A stretch of DNA of 64,000 nt, from the NCBI RefSeq assembly GCF_004331685.1, contig NZ_SJSM01000014.1, positions 62,001-126,000 on the forward strand, in the 5' to 3' direction. How positions within the stretch are numbered: position 1 is the first letter of the stretch; each line of letters opens with the position of its first letter. Origin of the DNA: Pedobacter hiemivivus. GTDB lineage: Bacteria; Bacteroidota; Bacteroidia; Sphingobacteriales; Sphingobacteriaceae. Shown here piece by piece: positions 43,447 through 52,794 of this stretch. Both the position numbers and the translations under genes were made by a program. The notes beneath the pieces were generated by a model, which had not been told where the DNA came from, did no database searches, and saw only the letters and a list, made by a program, of their open reading frames with translations.

Positions 43447-44964
43447 TTATCCTTTACGGTCTAGCATTAAATTAATCATCAATTCGAGTTCATCTTCATT
43501 ATCTCCGTCTGTTCTGAAATTTGAAAATACAACGCGACCCTCTTTATCTATGATGAAATTTGCCGGAGCAGCACCTCTATTGTCAAGATTACCTTTTTGT
43601 CTGCCTTCAATATCTTCCAAAGGCGTGAAGCTATAGCCACTTCCTTTCATAAAGGGCACAACATATTCATTTTGGTCAGATACGATATTGATCCCCACAT
43701 AGCTAAAATCTTTTCCTTTAAACTTACGGACAACATTTTCAAAGTGAGGGAATTCACCTCTACATGGTCCACAACCCGGGAACCAATAGGTCAGCAACAC
43801 AACTTTTCCTTTGTAATCAGACAATGAAGTCTGACCAGGCGTCAGGTAGTTTTTTAGTGTAAACGCTGTTGCGGCCTGCGCATTACTGTTGATATATTTC
43901 AAAATGTCGGTATTTACCTGACCTTCATTTTTGCCCAATTTGACACCATAACCATTAATAACTGATTTCAGTTTAACGCCTGGTTGTTTCGCAAAAGCGA
44001 AAATTAAACTATCATAAGCGGCATTGGTATTACCTGCCAGTGCATAGGCTTCGGCTTTTAACACCAGTATTTCCTTATTAAAACTATAATATCTTGGCAA
44101 TTTCACCTGAGCCAATAATGCCAGGACCTCTGCAGATTTCTTTTCCTTCATTAAAGCTTTCGCATCATTAACACGTTGCGCTTGCAATTTAAGGTTGGTC
44201 CACTCCTTTTCCTGCTTTTCAATTTTAGCCATATCCTGTGCCAGCTCTAAAGCCTTTTTTGAATCTTCAACCAACAATAAATCAAAATAAGAAGTCATAC
44301 CACTTGCCGACCAGTTAAATTTGGCTGGTGAATAGCTGTTACGCAACAACTCATAATATTTCATTTTATCGGCAACATCTTTCGAACGCGTAGCATACCA
44401 ATATAAGGCCTGGGCACCACGGTCACTCTCAGGAAAACGTTTAGCAACACCCATTGTTAAATCATGATATGTTTTTGGGTCTTTGTCGCGGAAACCACTC
44501 GAATAATAAAATGCATAAGAAGCATTTTGAGGATCACTCTCTGTTGCTTTTTTTAAGTACTCATCCCCGCCTTTGAAATCGCCCCAGCGTTGTGCATCTG
44601 TCCATAAACCACCCCAGGCTTCTGTAAAATTAGGATCAATGGCAACAACTTTTAGCAGATAAGGCTTTGCTTTAGGGCTTTCATGATTCAAATATGCTTT
44701 AGCTAAAGCATAAGGTACTATGGCCGACTTAGGGAATTTCTTCATCCACTTGTCGTACTGCGCAACCACCGCAGGGTTGGTTACACCTGCTGCTTTAATA
44801 TATGCATCATGGGCACTTAAACTATCAGGAGCAGCTTCAACAGCTTTAGCTAAGGTCGAAAGTGTTGCTTTATCTGCAACCGTTTCAGTTTTTTTACCCT
44901 GAGCAATGCTCAGGGTTGGTATGGCAAGACTGCATATTAATGCAATTTTAATTAATCTTTTCAT
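43447..44964 (-). CDS. TPR-containing TlpA-family thiol-disulfide oxidoreductase
   Basis: A 505-residue periplasmic protein: signal peptide (1-21), an alpha-helical TPR-like region (about 60-335, with repeats such as AYLNHESPKAKPYLLKVVAI and AEAYALAGNTNAAYDSLIFA) and a C-terminal thioredoxin domain (about 365-505) with the active site FPGCGPCRGEF (Cys398, Cys401) and the cis-Pro loop AAPANFIIDKEG. The TPR part probably holds a partner protein. It lies between susD and the ThuA/DsbD-N fusion, with 34-38 bp gaps, so it is probably co-expressed with them and may exchange electrons with the fusion protein. Confidence 0.88.
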   Translation of the reverse strand: MKRLIKIALICSLAIPTLSIAQGKKTETVADKATLSTLAKAVEAAPDSLSAHDAYIKAAGVTNPAVVAQYDKWMKKFPKSAIVPYALAKAYLNHESPKAKPYLLKVVAIDPNFTEAWGGLWTDAQRWGDFKGGDEYLKKATESDPQNASYAFYYSSGFRDKDPKTYHDLTMGVAKRFPESDRGAQALYWYATRSKDVADKMKYYELLRNSYSPAKFNWSASGMTSYFDLLLVEDSKKALELAQDMAKIEKQEKEWTNLKLQAQRVNDAKALMKEKKSAEVLALLAQVKLPRYYSFNKEILVLKAEAYALAGNTNAAYDSLIFAFAKQPGVKLKSVINGYGVKLGKNEGQVNTDILKYINSNAQAATAFTLKNYLTPGQTSLSDYKGKVVLLTYWFPGCGPCRGEFPHFENVVRKFKGKDFSYVGINIVSDQNEYVVPFMKGSGYSFTPLEDIEGRQKGNLDNRGAAPANFIIDKEGRVVFSNFRTDGDNEDELELMINLMLDRKG

Positions 44965-44998
44965 GCGATCAGGGTTATGCTTAGGTTAGGAAAAATAT

Positions 44999-46462
44999 TT
45001 AATAAGGGTTTTGTGCGATTTGACCTTTACTGGCATCCATTTCTACACCATTAATAGGTACGAGCAAACGATTTGCACTTAAGGTATATGTTTTAGGTGC
45101 ATTCATATTTACACCAGTAAGATTTACCTCAAAGAAATCACGGACTACCATAACATTATCAGCTGGATAATCATTTACACTAAGGCGACGAATGTCGTAC
45201 CAACGCATTGCAAATGGCATTTCCCTTCTTCTTTCTTCCAAAACCTTTTTAATAGCATCATCTTTATCTATAGCAGTTAAAGCAGTATAAGTACTCATTC
45301 GCTTTTGTCGAAGTATATTCACCGTTTTCATTGCTTCCGAAGCATCTCCTTTACGAGCAAGCACTTCCGCTTTATTTAATAAAACTTCTCCAAAACTAGG
45401 CCCTTCCGGTATATATCTTCCATCATTAAATACCGTATACCTGAATGCACTTGGAGTAACGACAGAAAATCTTCTTCCCCCATTAGGAATCATGAAACTC
45501 TTGTAACGTAAATCGTTTTGAGTATCATACAAAGCTAACAACCCATTACTTGGAACAAACCATTGGGTGCCTATGTAAGCATAACGTGTATAATAAAATT
45601 CAGACCAATACAAAAATTTAGAGGCTGCCCAGTCGTTCTGCTCAACATATTTTAATGTAGCTGCAGGATTAGCATATGATGCAGGAATTCCCGGCACCAG
45701 TGTATTATAATCTACCAGCTTAGCCGTTGCAGTGGTCAGCGCGATTTCCGCTTGAGCCAAGCTCTGATCATACTCCCCTCTAAATAAGTAAACACGGCTC
45801 AAAAATGCCGAAATAGCTTTCTTACTTACTCTCCAGGGACGAAGTGACTCAACGTCATCATTGGTTACTTTTTGAGCCTCAGCAATGTCACTCATTATAA
45901 AATCGTAGGTTTCCTGTAAGGTTGCTCTTTTTAAAGATTCTGTATAATTCACAGTCTTCTTTAAAGGTAATCCTAAAGCGTTTAGATTTGCAGCACTATA
46001 TGGCGCACAGTAGTAGTTGGCGAGCACCCAGTAAGAATAAGCTCTTATAAAATAAGCATCCGCTTTTACACGTTGTCTGCGTACATCATCGCCGGTTACC
46101 TGATCTATATTTTCGAGAATAAGATTTGCAGTAAAGATCTTTTTAAATTCTCCTGACCATAGCGCATCAGTCGCTGCAGCAACCACACCATCGACACTAT
46201 TCACATAATACTGTAGATTATCAATAGTAAAAGCAGTTGAATTATTTTGAAATAGTGCTTTTGGAATCTCTGTATCATCTGTGCTGTAGGCAGCGGTCTG
46301 AGAAGTTATATAAGAGAAAGCAGTTGCATTGTCTACCAAGGCCTCTAACTGATCTACTGTCTTGATACTGGCTTGCTTTTTGGGTTCTTCTGAAAGGTAT
46401 TTTTTACACCCTGCAAATAGAATTAAACCCATAATTATCATTAACGATTGTTGTAATTTCAT
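44999..46462 (-). CDS. SusD/RagB-family surface lipoprotein
   Basis: A 487-residue outer-membrane lipoprotein that forms the lid of the SusC transporter. Lipobox LFAGC with Cys19, followed by KKYLSEEPKKQ, the family start; TPR-like helices in the middle (RVKADAYFIRAYSYWVLANYY, the most conserved SusD phrase); and a C-terminal RagB part with VLEERRREMPFAMRWYDIRRL and the closing IAQNPY. It lies 12 bp after susC. The ligand is unknown; no glycoside hydrolase is present in the operon, so a non-glycan substrate (peptide, metal complex or cofactor) is possible. Confidence 0.93.
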   Translation of the reverse strand: MKLQQSLMIIMGLILFAGCKKYLSEEPKKQASIKTVDQLEALVDNATAFSYITSQTAAYSTDDTEIPKALFQNNSTAFTIDNLQYYVNSVDGVVAAATDALWSGEFKKIFTANLILENIDQVTGDDVRRQRVKADAYFIRAYSYWVLANYYCAPYSAANLNALGLPLKKTVNYTESLKRATLQETYDFIMSDIAEAQKVTNDDVESLRPWRVSKKAISAFLSRVYLFRGEYDQSLAQAEIALTTATAKLVDYNTLVPGIPASYANPAATLKYVEQNDWAASKFLYWSEFYYTRYAYIGTQWFVPSNGLLALYDTQNDLRYKSFMIPNGGRRFSVVTPSAFRYTVFNDGRYIPEGPSFGEVLLNKAEVLARKGDASEAMKTVNILRQKRMSTYTALTAIDKDDAIKKVLEERRREMPFAMRWYDIRRLSVNDYPADNVMVVRDFFEVNLTGVNMNAPKTYTLSANRLLVPINGVEMDASKGQIAQNPY

Positions 46463-46474
46463 GATGTTTAGGTA

Positions 46475-49400
46475 TTAAAATTGAAGGTTTACACCGAAAG
46501 TATAAGTTTGCACAGGTCTGTTTGTACCAGGCAACCAGTCTGGGTTATACCCTTTACTGTTTGCATGCCATACCATTCCCAGGTCACGGGTTTGCGCAAA
46601 TACTTTTACATTATTTACCTGTATGGCCTTTGCCAGCTTTTTAGACAATCTATATTCCAACGTAAGCTCTTTACATTCTATGTAAGAAGAACTTTCTACA
46701 AGGCTACTTAATGCCGGGGCATAGCGATCCCACAGATAAGTTTTTGTTTCATTAGGGTTAGCAAAGCCAGGAACATCAGGATTACCAGCAAGGACATCAC
46801 TAATGTATTTACTTACAAAAGATTTACCACCACCGACGGTAGTTGCGTAACTGAAACCAGGATTACGATACACACCACCCATTTTACCAACAAATACTGC
46901 GGTAAGGTTAAAGTTATGCACCCTGATGTTATTTACCCAACCCAATGTATGCGGAGGTGTTGCAGTACCTTCATAATTTAGGAAAGGCAAGCCTAATCCT
47001 CTGTTGTATAGAGACACATCGTTAAAAGATTGTAAAGTACCATTCGGACCAGCAACCTGTGGCACACCATCCTTCATTCCCATATAAGTGAATGAGTAAA
47101 CCGCATTTACAGGTTTTCCCTCAACAAAAGCTCCCTCAATCATCTGAAATACATACAGAGAAGGGTTATACAAACTACTGATATTATTGTAGTTGTATGC
47201 ATAATTTAATGATGTGGTATAATTAATTGGCGTATTAGGTATATCTACATTTGTACCCAATGAAATTTCAATACCCCTGTTGGTGATCCCCGCATTGTTA
47301 AACTTCTGGCTGGTTGTACCCGTTGCAGCCGCCAAAGCTACTGTACCAATAATTCCCTCTCCTTGTTTGTTATAAAGATCAATTGACCCGAACAGCTTGT
47401 TATTTAACAAGGCGAAGTCAACGCCAAAGTTTGTACTTGTGGTTTTTTCCCACTGTAAAAAAGGATTTCCGTTATCTGCAACTGTACCTGTAATCGTTCC
47501 CGTACTAGCATTCAAACTTGATCCAATATTTAAAAGTGCTTTTGTAGAAGTACTGCCATCTACGTTTCCATTCTTGCCATAGGTTAAACGAAGATCCAAC
47601 CTATTCAATATGCCCAGGTTATCCATAAAATCTTCATTTTTCATATTCCACTTTGCCCCGACAGACCACAATGGCGACCAACGCATTTTAGGATCATCAG
47701 TAATGAAGTTAGAGGCATCACTTCTTACACTTCCCGTTAGGGTATATTTATTGTCGTAGGTGTAAGAGGCATTGCTATAGAAAGAAACGTACTTCGTCCG
47801 GCCCCAGTCAAACACTGTGTTTCCACCTGGGACCGTAGCATTGGCACCCTGAAAATTTTTAAACTGATCAATAGAGCTACCATAACCATATGGAGGAGCG
47901 GTAGCCTGCAATTTATCAGAGTAATAGCCATAAACATAAGGATTAGCACGTTGATTTGTAGTATACTGCGCCATTTCCATACCTGCAATTACAGAAATAC
48001 TATGTTTCGATCCTATGTTCTTATCGAAATTGAACTGATTTCTGAATAAGTAGCTTTCCAGATCGAGATTATTGACATCGTATTTGGCACCATTAGAAGC
48101 TGTAAACTCACGTCCTTTTAATATCCCGCCTTTCGGGATATAAGCTTTTCCTACGGTTTTAGTAGCATTATTATACTCGGTCATTCGGTTTATCAATCCC
48201 CTAACAAAGAAGGTATTCTCATCAAAATAATCCTTGTAGTCCGTCTTTGCTCTTTCGTACTGAAGCTTGGTATCAAAAGTCAGCCCATTAACTATTTTCA
48301 AGTTAAGCCCTGTCTGGATTCGCATACTTAAATTCTCCGTTTTTAACGATCGTCCGTTAACTTCACGCAACAGATTATATGACCAATCTGCATAGGTAAA
48401 CTTATCTGTTGGGATAAGTGCCAATTGCTCACGGTTATACACATTTAGGTTCGTCCCATAGCTGCCGTCAGCATTTAACAAAAGCTCATAGGGAGAGAGG
48501 TCCTGAATTTCAGCAATAGTAGCTCCGCTACTTTCCTGATCTTTATATTGGAGATTAGCCGCAATATTGAAATTAAGTCTATTGGAGATTTTAAAGTCGT
48601 TATTAAAGTTTAGATTGATCCGATCATAACCATTTTTGATAAATGCGCCCTTGTTATTCTCGTACATTAAAGACACATATGTTTTAGAACGCTCAGTGCC
48701 CGACTGCAAGTTTACATTATATTGATTTAGGATTGCTTTGCGCATCAATAAATCCTGGATTTGCGACCTGTTGCTGATTTTGCTTAAACGATCAAGACCA
48801 GCATTCATATCTGCAGTACTTACTGTCCCTGCTCGGTTTGCATACAGTAATTCCTGGGCCAAAGTAAGCGACTTGGTAATATCACCGAAAGAGCCTGCGT
48901 ACGGACTCAAAACCCAATTGTTCTCAAATGCTTTACGTTCATAGGCAACATGATCGCTTGAATTTGCCTGCGTAAATGCCTGATCAAGATCTACCCGGTT
49001 TGATATTCTTGAAAATACATTTGCATCAATTGTTAGCTTTTGATTTCCTCTCGCTCTCTTTGTTACCACAACGACTACACCATTTGCAGCACGAGCACCC
49101 CAGATAGAAGCAGCAGCGGCATCTTTCAATACCGTTACAGATTCAACGTCATTAGGGTTGATATCTGAAAAATCACTATTTGAAACAGGAAAACCATCCA
49201 CGACAACTAAAGGTTTTCTATCTGCATATAAACTAGTATTACCACGAATCAGGAAGTCCACACTGCCATCTGCATTTTCTTTAGCTTGCATTCCGGCAAC
49301 TGTCCCCTGTAATGCGGTCGACAAGTTAGATACCGGACGGCGATCCAGGGTTTCCCTGTTTACCTGGCTAAACGAGCCAGTAGCACGCTCCTTTGATATT

Positions 49401-50086
49401 TTCTGATACCCAGTAACCATAACCTGCTCCAGGCTGGATAATTCTGGCTCCATCTGTATTTTTAAAAAACTCCCATTACCAACAGTTACTTCCTTTGTTT
49501 TATAGCCAATAAATGAAACTGTCAGAATGGTATTCTCCTCTACACCTGCCAGTTCAAACTCACCCTTGCTATTGGTAATTACGGTCTTCGTTCCATTTTT
49601 AACTTTAATGGTCGCACCGGGTAATGGGACTCCATCTTCGCTTACCACTACGCCCTTTACGGTTATAACTTTAAAAAGATGGATTACCCTATCTAAAATA
49701 CTAACCTGCTTTCTTCTCACCACAATGGTATTCTGGTCGATGGCATAAGTTAAAGGCTGATTGGCAAATACGAAATCCAACAACACTTTAAGGTCTGTAT
49801 TAGTTGCATTTATATTGACTCGTGTTGCAGCCTTCAATTCATTTGGTTCGTATAAAAAATCATAGCCACTCTGGCTTTTAATTTCTTTAAATAGCTGCTG
49901 TAGGGTGATGTTGTTTTTAGACAAATTTATTTTCTGCGCAAAACTTGTTGCGCTGACCTGAAGTAAACTTATTAGGAGAACGATGCAAGTTAGGTTAATC
50001 CGCATGATGGTTCTTTTAGAAGGCACTGGTATTTTTTGCCATAAACAGGCATTATAAACCTGCAAAAATTGTAGGTAAATTTTCAT
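46475..50086 (-). CDS. SusC/RagA-family TonB-dependent transporter with STN domain
   Basis: A 1203-residue outer-membrane transporter and signal sensor. The N-terminus has a long lead before the signal peptide (hydrophobic about 30-46, TSFAQ), then STN (about 57-125), a carboxypeptidase-regulatory-like domain (about 143-205), a TonB-box region, the plug (about 235-345: FLIRGNTSLYADRKPLVVVDGFP, GARAANGVVVVVTKR) and a barrel ending VQTYTFGVNLQF with C-terminal Phe. It is the second gene of fecR-susC-susD-tlpA-thuA/dsbD. The conserved hairpin lies 66 bp upstream of its start. Confidence 0.94.
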   Translation of the reverse strand: MKIYLQFLQVYNACLWQKIPVPSKRTIMRINLTCIVLLISLLQVSATSFAQKINLSKNNITLQQLFKEIKSQSGYDFLYEPNELKAATRVNINATNTDLKVLLDFVFANQPLTYAIDQNTIVVRRKQVSILDRVIHLFKVITVKGVVVSEDGVPLPGATIKVKNGTKTVITNSKGEFELAGVEENTILTVSFIGYKTKEVTVGNGSFLKIQMEPELSSLEQVMVTGYQKISKERATGSFSQVNRETLDRRPVSNLSTALQGTVAGMQAKENADGSVDFLIRGNTSLYADRKPLVVVDGFPVSNSDFSDINPNDVESVTVLKDAAAASIWGARAANGVVVVVTKRARGNQKLTIDANVFSRISNRVDLDQAFTQANSSDHVAYERKAFENNWVLSPYAGSFGDITKSLTLAQELLYANRAGTVSTADMNAGLDRLSKISNRSQIQDLLMRKAILNQYNVNLQSGTERSKTYVSLMYENNKGAFIKNGYDRINLNFNNDFKISNRLNFNIAANLQYKDQESSGATIAEIQDLSPYELLLNADGSYGTNLNVYNREQLALIPTDKFTYADWSYNLLREVNGRSLKTENLSMRIQTGLNLKIVNGLTFDTKLQYERAKTDYKDYFDENTFFVRGLINRMTEYNNATKTVGKAYIPKGGILKGREFTASNGAKYDVNNLDLESYLFRNQFNFDKNIGSKHSISVIAGMEMAQYTTNQRANPYVYGYYSDKLQATAPPYGYGSSIDQFKNFQGANATVPGGNTVFDWGRTKYVSFYSNASYTYDNKYTLTGSVRSDASNFITDDPKMRWSPLWSVGAKWNMKNEDFMDNLGILNRLDLRLTYGKNGNVDGSTSTKALLNIGSSLNASTGTITGTVADNGNPFLQWEKTTSTNFGVDFALLNNKLFGSIDLYNKQGEGIIGTVALAAATGTTSQKFNNAGITNRGIEISLGTNVDIPNTPINYTTSLNYAYNYNNISSLYNPSLYVFQMIEGAFVEGKPVNAVYSFTYMGMKDGVPQVAGPNGTLQSFNDVSLYNRGLGLPFLNYEGTATPPHTLGWVNNIRVHNFNLTAVFVGKMGGVYRNPGFSYATTVGGGKSFVSKYISDVLAGNPDVPGFANPNETKTYLWDRYAPALSSLVESSSYIECKELTLEYRLSKKLAKAIQVNNVKVFAQTRDLGMVWHANSKGYNPDWLPGTNRPVQTYTFGVNLQF

Positions 50087-50152
50087 ACTTTTGGTTTAAT
50101 GGGTTAGTTGATATGGTTGTTAACTGCAATTTGAAGGGTAACCCAATATTCT

Positions 50153-50180
50153 ACCGGGAGTGGCTCGAATCACTCCTGGT
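50153..50180 (-). promoter_or_regulatory. Conserved intergenic hairpin between fecR and susC (copy 2)
   Basis: Arms ACCGGGAGTG and CACTCCTGGT around an 8-base loop. The nine core positions of each arm are identical to those at 3383-3410, including the single G.T/A.C imperfection; the loop and flanks differ. It begins 30 bp after the fecR stop and ends 66 bp before susC. On the coding strand it is preceded by A-rich rather than followed by T-rich sequence, so termination alone does not explain it. Confidence 0.7.
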
Positions 50181-50210
50181 TTTTATAATTACCCAGTTAT
50201 ACGTAAAAAT

Positions 50211-51452
50211 TTATGGCATAACGATAATTCTCCTTTCTTCCATTTTAAAATGAATATCTCCTGTTAATTCAAATTTTCTTAATACTTCTGACACATTTTT
50301 AAAGCGGGATATAGACCCTTCAAAGGATCGATTGTGAAAATCTTTCGAAAAAACTACTTCCACGTCATACCAACGCGCTATCTTACGCATAATACTGCGC
50401 ATCTCCTCATCCTTAAATATAAAATAACCATTTTTCCAGGCTACTTCGGCATCTGTGTCAACATTTTTAACATTTAATTGAGCTGCCTTTAACAACGCTT
50501 GCTGACCCGGTTTTAATATAATTCCAGTTTTAACAACATCGTCGTTTGCCCCAGTACTTATTCTTTTCACCTTTACAGCTCCTTCTATCAATGTTGTCCT
50601 TGTCTCCGCATCATCCGCATAATTGCTAACGTTAAAATGAGTACCCAAGACTTCAAGTTCCTGATCATTGGTTCTTACTAAAAAAGGCATTCTTTTCTCA
50701 TCTCTACGCCCCTTAACTACAGCATACGCCTTTGCCACTTCAAAATACCCTTCGCCTTTCAACTCCACAACTCGTTTATCGCTTCCTGTAAAATCAGTTG
50801 GAAACTTAAGAGACGAACTAGCATTTAGCCACACCCTTGTCCCATCTGGTAAATGAACCTGATATTGCCCGCCCTTTGGGGTTTCTATGGTGTTATAGGT
50901 AATTTCTTCTTTTCCCATGGCCTTAACCCGTGAAGAAACTTCATAAACAATTTGTCCATCGGCCGTTTTCTTGATAGACAACCCCGATTGCTCTGCAATT
51001 TTTCCTGCAGCCGCATCTGTCAATTCAATTTTGCGTCCATTAGCGAGAGTTAATACCGCATTATTGCCACCAGGCTTAACATCATGTGTTGCAAAATCAC
51101 TTAAACCGATAGCTTTATCATCTAAATAAAAAAAGAGACCCACCGACAAAGTCATCAGTACCAGTGCAGCTGCCGCAATACTTTGCCATAGTTTAATACC
51201 CCCCTTTTTGCTTTGAATGGGTTGCCGGTCAAAGCGGCTATCTCCTATAATGCGCTTGTATAACATATCTGATTGCAAATCAGAAAAAGATTGCGCCGTG
51301 GGACGACTATCCCATACTTTCTGCATAAAAGCATATAATTCTGCATCATGATTTGACAAAGTAACCAAATCCATCAGCTCATTATATTCCATTATAGAAA
51401 TCTTATTACTAGAGTAAGCAATCAATAAATTTTGCAGTCGTCTTTTGTTCAT
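50211..51452 (-). CDS. FecR-family anti-sigma factor with DUF4974 domain
   Basis: A 413-residue inner-membrane signal relay: cytoplasmic N-terminus that should bind the sigma factor, one membrane segment (about 91-110, SIAAAALVLMTLSVGLFFYL), a FecR domain (about 190-310: TPKGGQYQVHLPDGTRVWLNA, LKGEGYFEVAKA, VLGTHFNVSNYADDAETRTTLIEG) and DUF4974 (about 340-413, MRSIMRKIARWYDVEVVF). Relative to the FecR at 3442 there is a short basic insert (AVVKGRRDEKRM) after the GEGYFEV strand. It is transcribed away from its likely sigma gene (51565, plus strand) across a 112-bp intergenic region that must hold both promoters. Confidence 0.93.
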   Translation of the reverse strand: MNKRRLQNLLIAYSSNKISIMEYNELMDLVTLSNHDAELYAFMQKVWDSRPTAQSFSDLQSDMLYKRIIGDSRFDRQPIQSKKGGIKLWQSIAAAALVLMTLSVGLFFYLDDKAIGLSDFATHDVKPGGNNAVLTLANGRKIELTDAAAGKIAEQSGLSIKKTADGQIVYEVSSRVKAMGKEEITYNTIETPKGGQYQVHLPDGTRVWLNASSSLKFPTDFTGSDKRVVELKGEGYFEVAKAYAVVKGRRDEKRMPFLVRTNDQELEVLGTHFNVSNYADDAETRTTLIEGAVKVKRISTGANDDVVKTGIILKPGQQALLKAAQLNVKNVDTDAEVAWKNGYFIFKDEEMRSIMRKIARWYDVEVVFSKDFHNRSFEGSISRFKNVSEVLRKFELTGDIHFKMEERRIIVMP

Positions 51453-51564
51453 TTTGCTTATTAATCCTGATATTTACGCGAGATCTATAGGTAATACACG
51501 GCAGCCCCCTTATATAACTAGTCGAATAATAATTATTTTTTTCAGATTACAAATAAATGCAAAA

Positions 51565-52155
51565 ATGAATGTAAAAACACATGATGAAAGTCAGCTAATT
51601 GCAGATTTGCTAAAGAGCGATGAATCTGCCTTTGCCCTGGTGTTTGACATTTACAAAGCAAAACTTTATAGTTTCGCCTGGAGGTTTTTAAAAAACCGTG
51701 AGTTAAGCGAAGAAATTGTACAGGAAACATTGATTCTTTTATGGACCAATCGACTCACACTTGACATCAGCTATCCATTAGGTCCGTACCTTTATACTAT
51801 TGCAAGAAGATTAACATTAAACGTGCTCCGCAATGCCGCTACCGCAGGTGCAGCACGCGAAAAGCTTTGGGCAGACCTTAAAGAGGCGCACAATGAGACT
51901 GAAGAAGCTATACTTTTGGCAGATTTGGAAGAGTTTACAGAACAAAGTGTTGCTAAACTCCCAAGCCAACAGCAACTGGTCTTTAAACTAAGTCGGTACG
52001 AAGGGCTTACGCATGATCAAATTGCTGAAATGCTAAATCTGTCTAAAAGTACCGTAAACAACCATTTGGTTGAAGCGCTTAAAAACCTGCGTCAGCAATT
52101 CAAAAACTCTGGAATATCATATGGTATTTTACTGGCCTGGTTATTTTTAAAATAA
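51565..52155 (+). CDS. ECF-type RNA polymerase sigma-70 factor (divergent from fecR)
   Basis: A 196-residue ECF sigma factor. Region 2: FALVFDIYKAKLYSFAWRFL and SEEIVQETLILLWTNR; region 4: KLPSQQQLVFKLSRYEGLTH followed by the HTH phrase DQIAEMLNLSKSTVNNHL. A short hydrophobic C-terminus (GILLAWLFLK) is like that of the sigma at 4704. The frame extends back to 51445 into fecR, but the ATG at 51565 (MNVKTHDES) gives the usual N-terminus. Divergent orientation differs from locus 1, where sigma, fecR and susC are co-linear. The stop lies 2 bp from that of the convergent gene at 52158. Confidence 0.92.
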   Translation: MNVKTHDESQLIADLLKSDESAFALVFDIYKAKLYSFAWRFLKNRELSEEIVQETLILLWTNRLTLDISYPLGPYLYTIARRLTLNVLRNAATAGAAREKLWADLKEAHNETEEAILLADLEEFTEQSVAKLPSQQQLVFKLSRYEGLTHDQIAEMLNLSKSTVNNHLVEALKNLRQQFKNSGISYGILLAWLFLK

Positions 52156-52157
52156 CC

Positions 52158-52700
52158 TTATTTATCTACACGCATGGTTTCAATATCGCCCATGTATTTG
52201 GTCAACGCAGCTTTATAGGTTAAATCCTGTCCAGCTACTTTTGTCAAAAAGCTTTTAAAATCCTCCAAATCACCAACAGTAAAACCCATCCTCACAAAAA
52301 GTTCCTTGTCCGTTTCCCAATTGTCCAGATTAATTTTCTTTAGCGCCAACTCTCTATAGAGCAGCAATCCCTTTACAAAATCTTTATATGCAATGGTCTT
52401 TTTGTAGTCGTTAAAGTAATCGATCAACGTTCGATAAGTAGCAGGTTTGCCAATTCTTGCCTGATCCAGCATTAATGCACCCAGCATAGGGCCTCTCAAA
52501 AACACGCTGTCAATAGGTTCAAAATTACCGCATTGCTTAAGGATAGCAATGTCGCGTTTCAGCAGACTATCTTTTTCTGTTGATTTATGCTGCACAAAAT
52601 AAGGCTCGGTATCTAACAACTTTTTACAATCAATGACCTCCTGCGCAGTAGCAGCGGTGCATAGCAAAACGAATAAAGAAAGGATCAGGGATAACTTCAT
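52158..52700 (-). CDS. Secreted hypothetical protein
   Basis: A 180-residue exported protein: signal peptide 1-19 (LLCTAATAQ), then a mostly helical mature part with two Cys (Cys25, Cys57) that could form a disulphide. Phrases such as RGPMLGALMLDQARIGKPATYRTLIDYF and GFTVGDLEDFKSFLTKVAG are clear but not recognised. The start ATG at 52700 is unambiguous. No operon partner is evident; it is convergent with the sigma gene and followed (upstream side) by the OmpA terminator. Confidence 0.7.
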   Translation of the reverse strand: MKLSLILSLFVLLCTAATAQEVIDCKKLLDTEPYFVQHKSTEKDSLLKRDIAILKQCGNFEPIDSVFLRGPMLGALMLDQARIGKPATYRTLIDYFNDYKKTIAYKDFVKGLLLYRELALKKINLDNWETDKELFVRMGFTVGDLEDFKSFLTKVAGQDLTYKAALTKYMGDIETMRVDK

Positions 52701-52730
52701 ATGGAGTTACAAAGGTATAATCTTCTGACT

Positions 52731-52771
52731 AAAAAGGCTGCATCATTAACAACAGTGTTAACAATGCAGCC
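52731..52771 (-). terminator. Intrinsic terminator after the OmpA-family gene
   Basis: In the minus direction GGCTGCAT pairs with ATGCAGCC, with an inner GTTAAC-containing stem, followed by TTTTTAG. It lies 24 bp after the stop at 52795. Confidence 0.82.
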
Positions 52772-52794
52772 CCTAAAAATCTTATTAAAAATTA

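Noticed and set aside
51445..51564. 40-residue N-terminal extension of the plus-strand ECF sigma factor
   Set aside because: It overlaps fecR, lacks similarity to sigma region 2 and would remove the promoter region; the ATG at 51565 fits the family.
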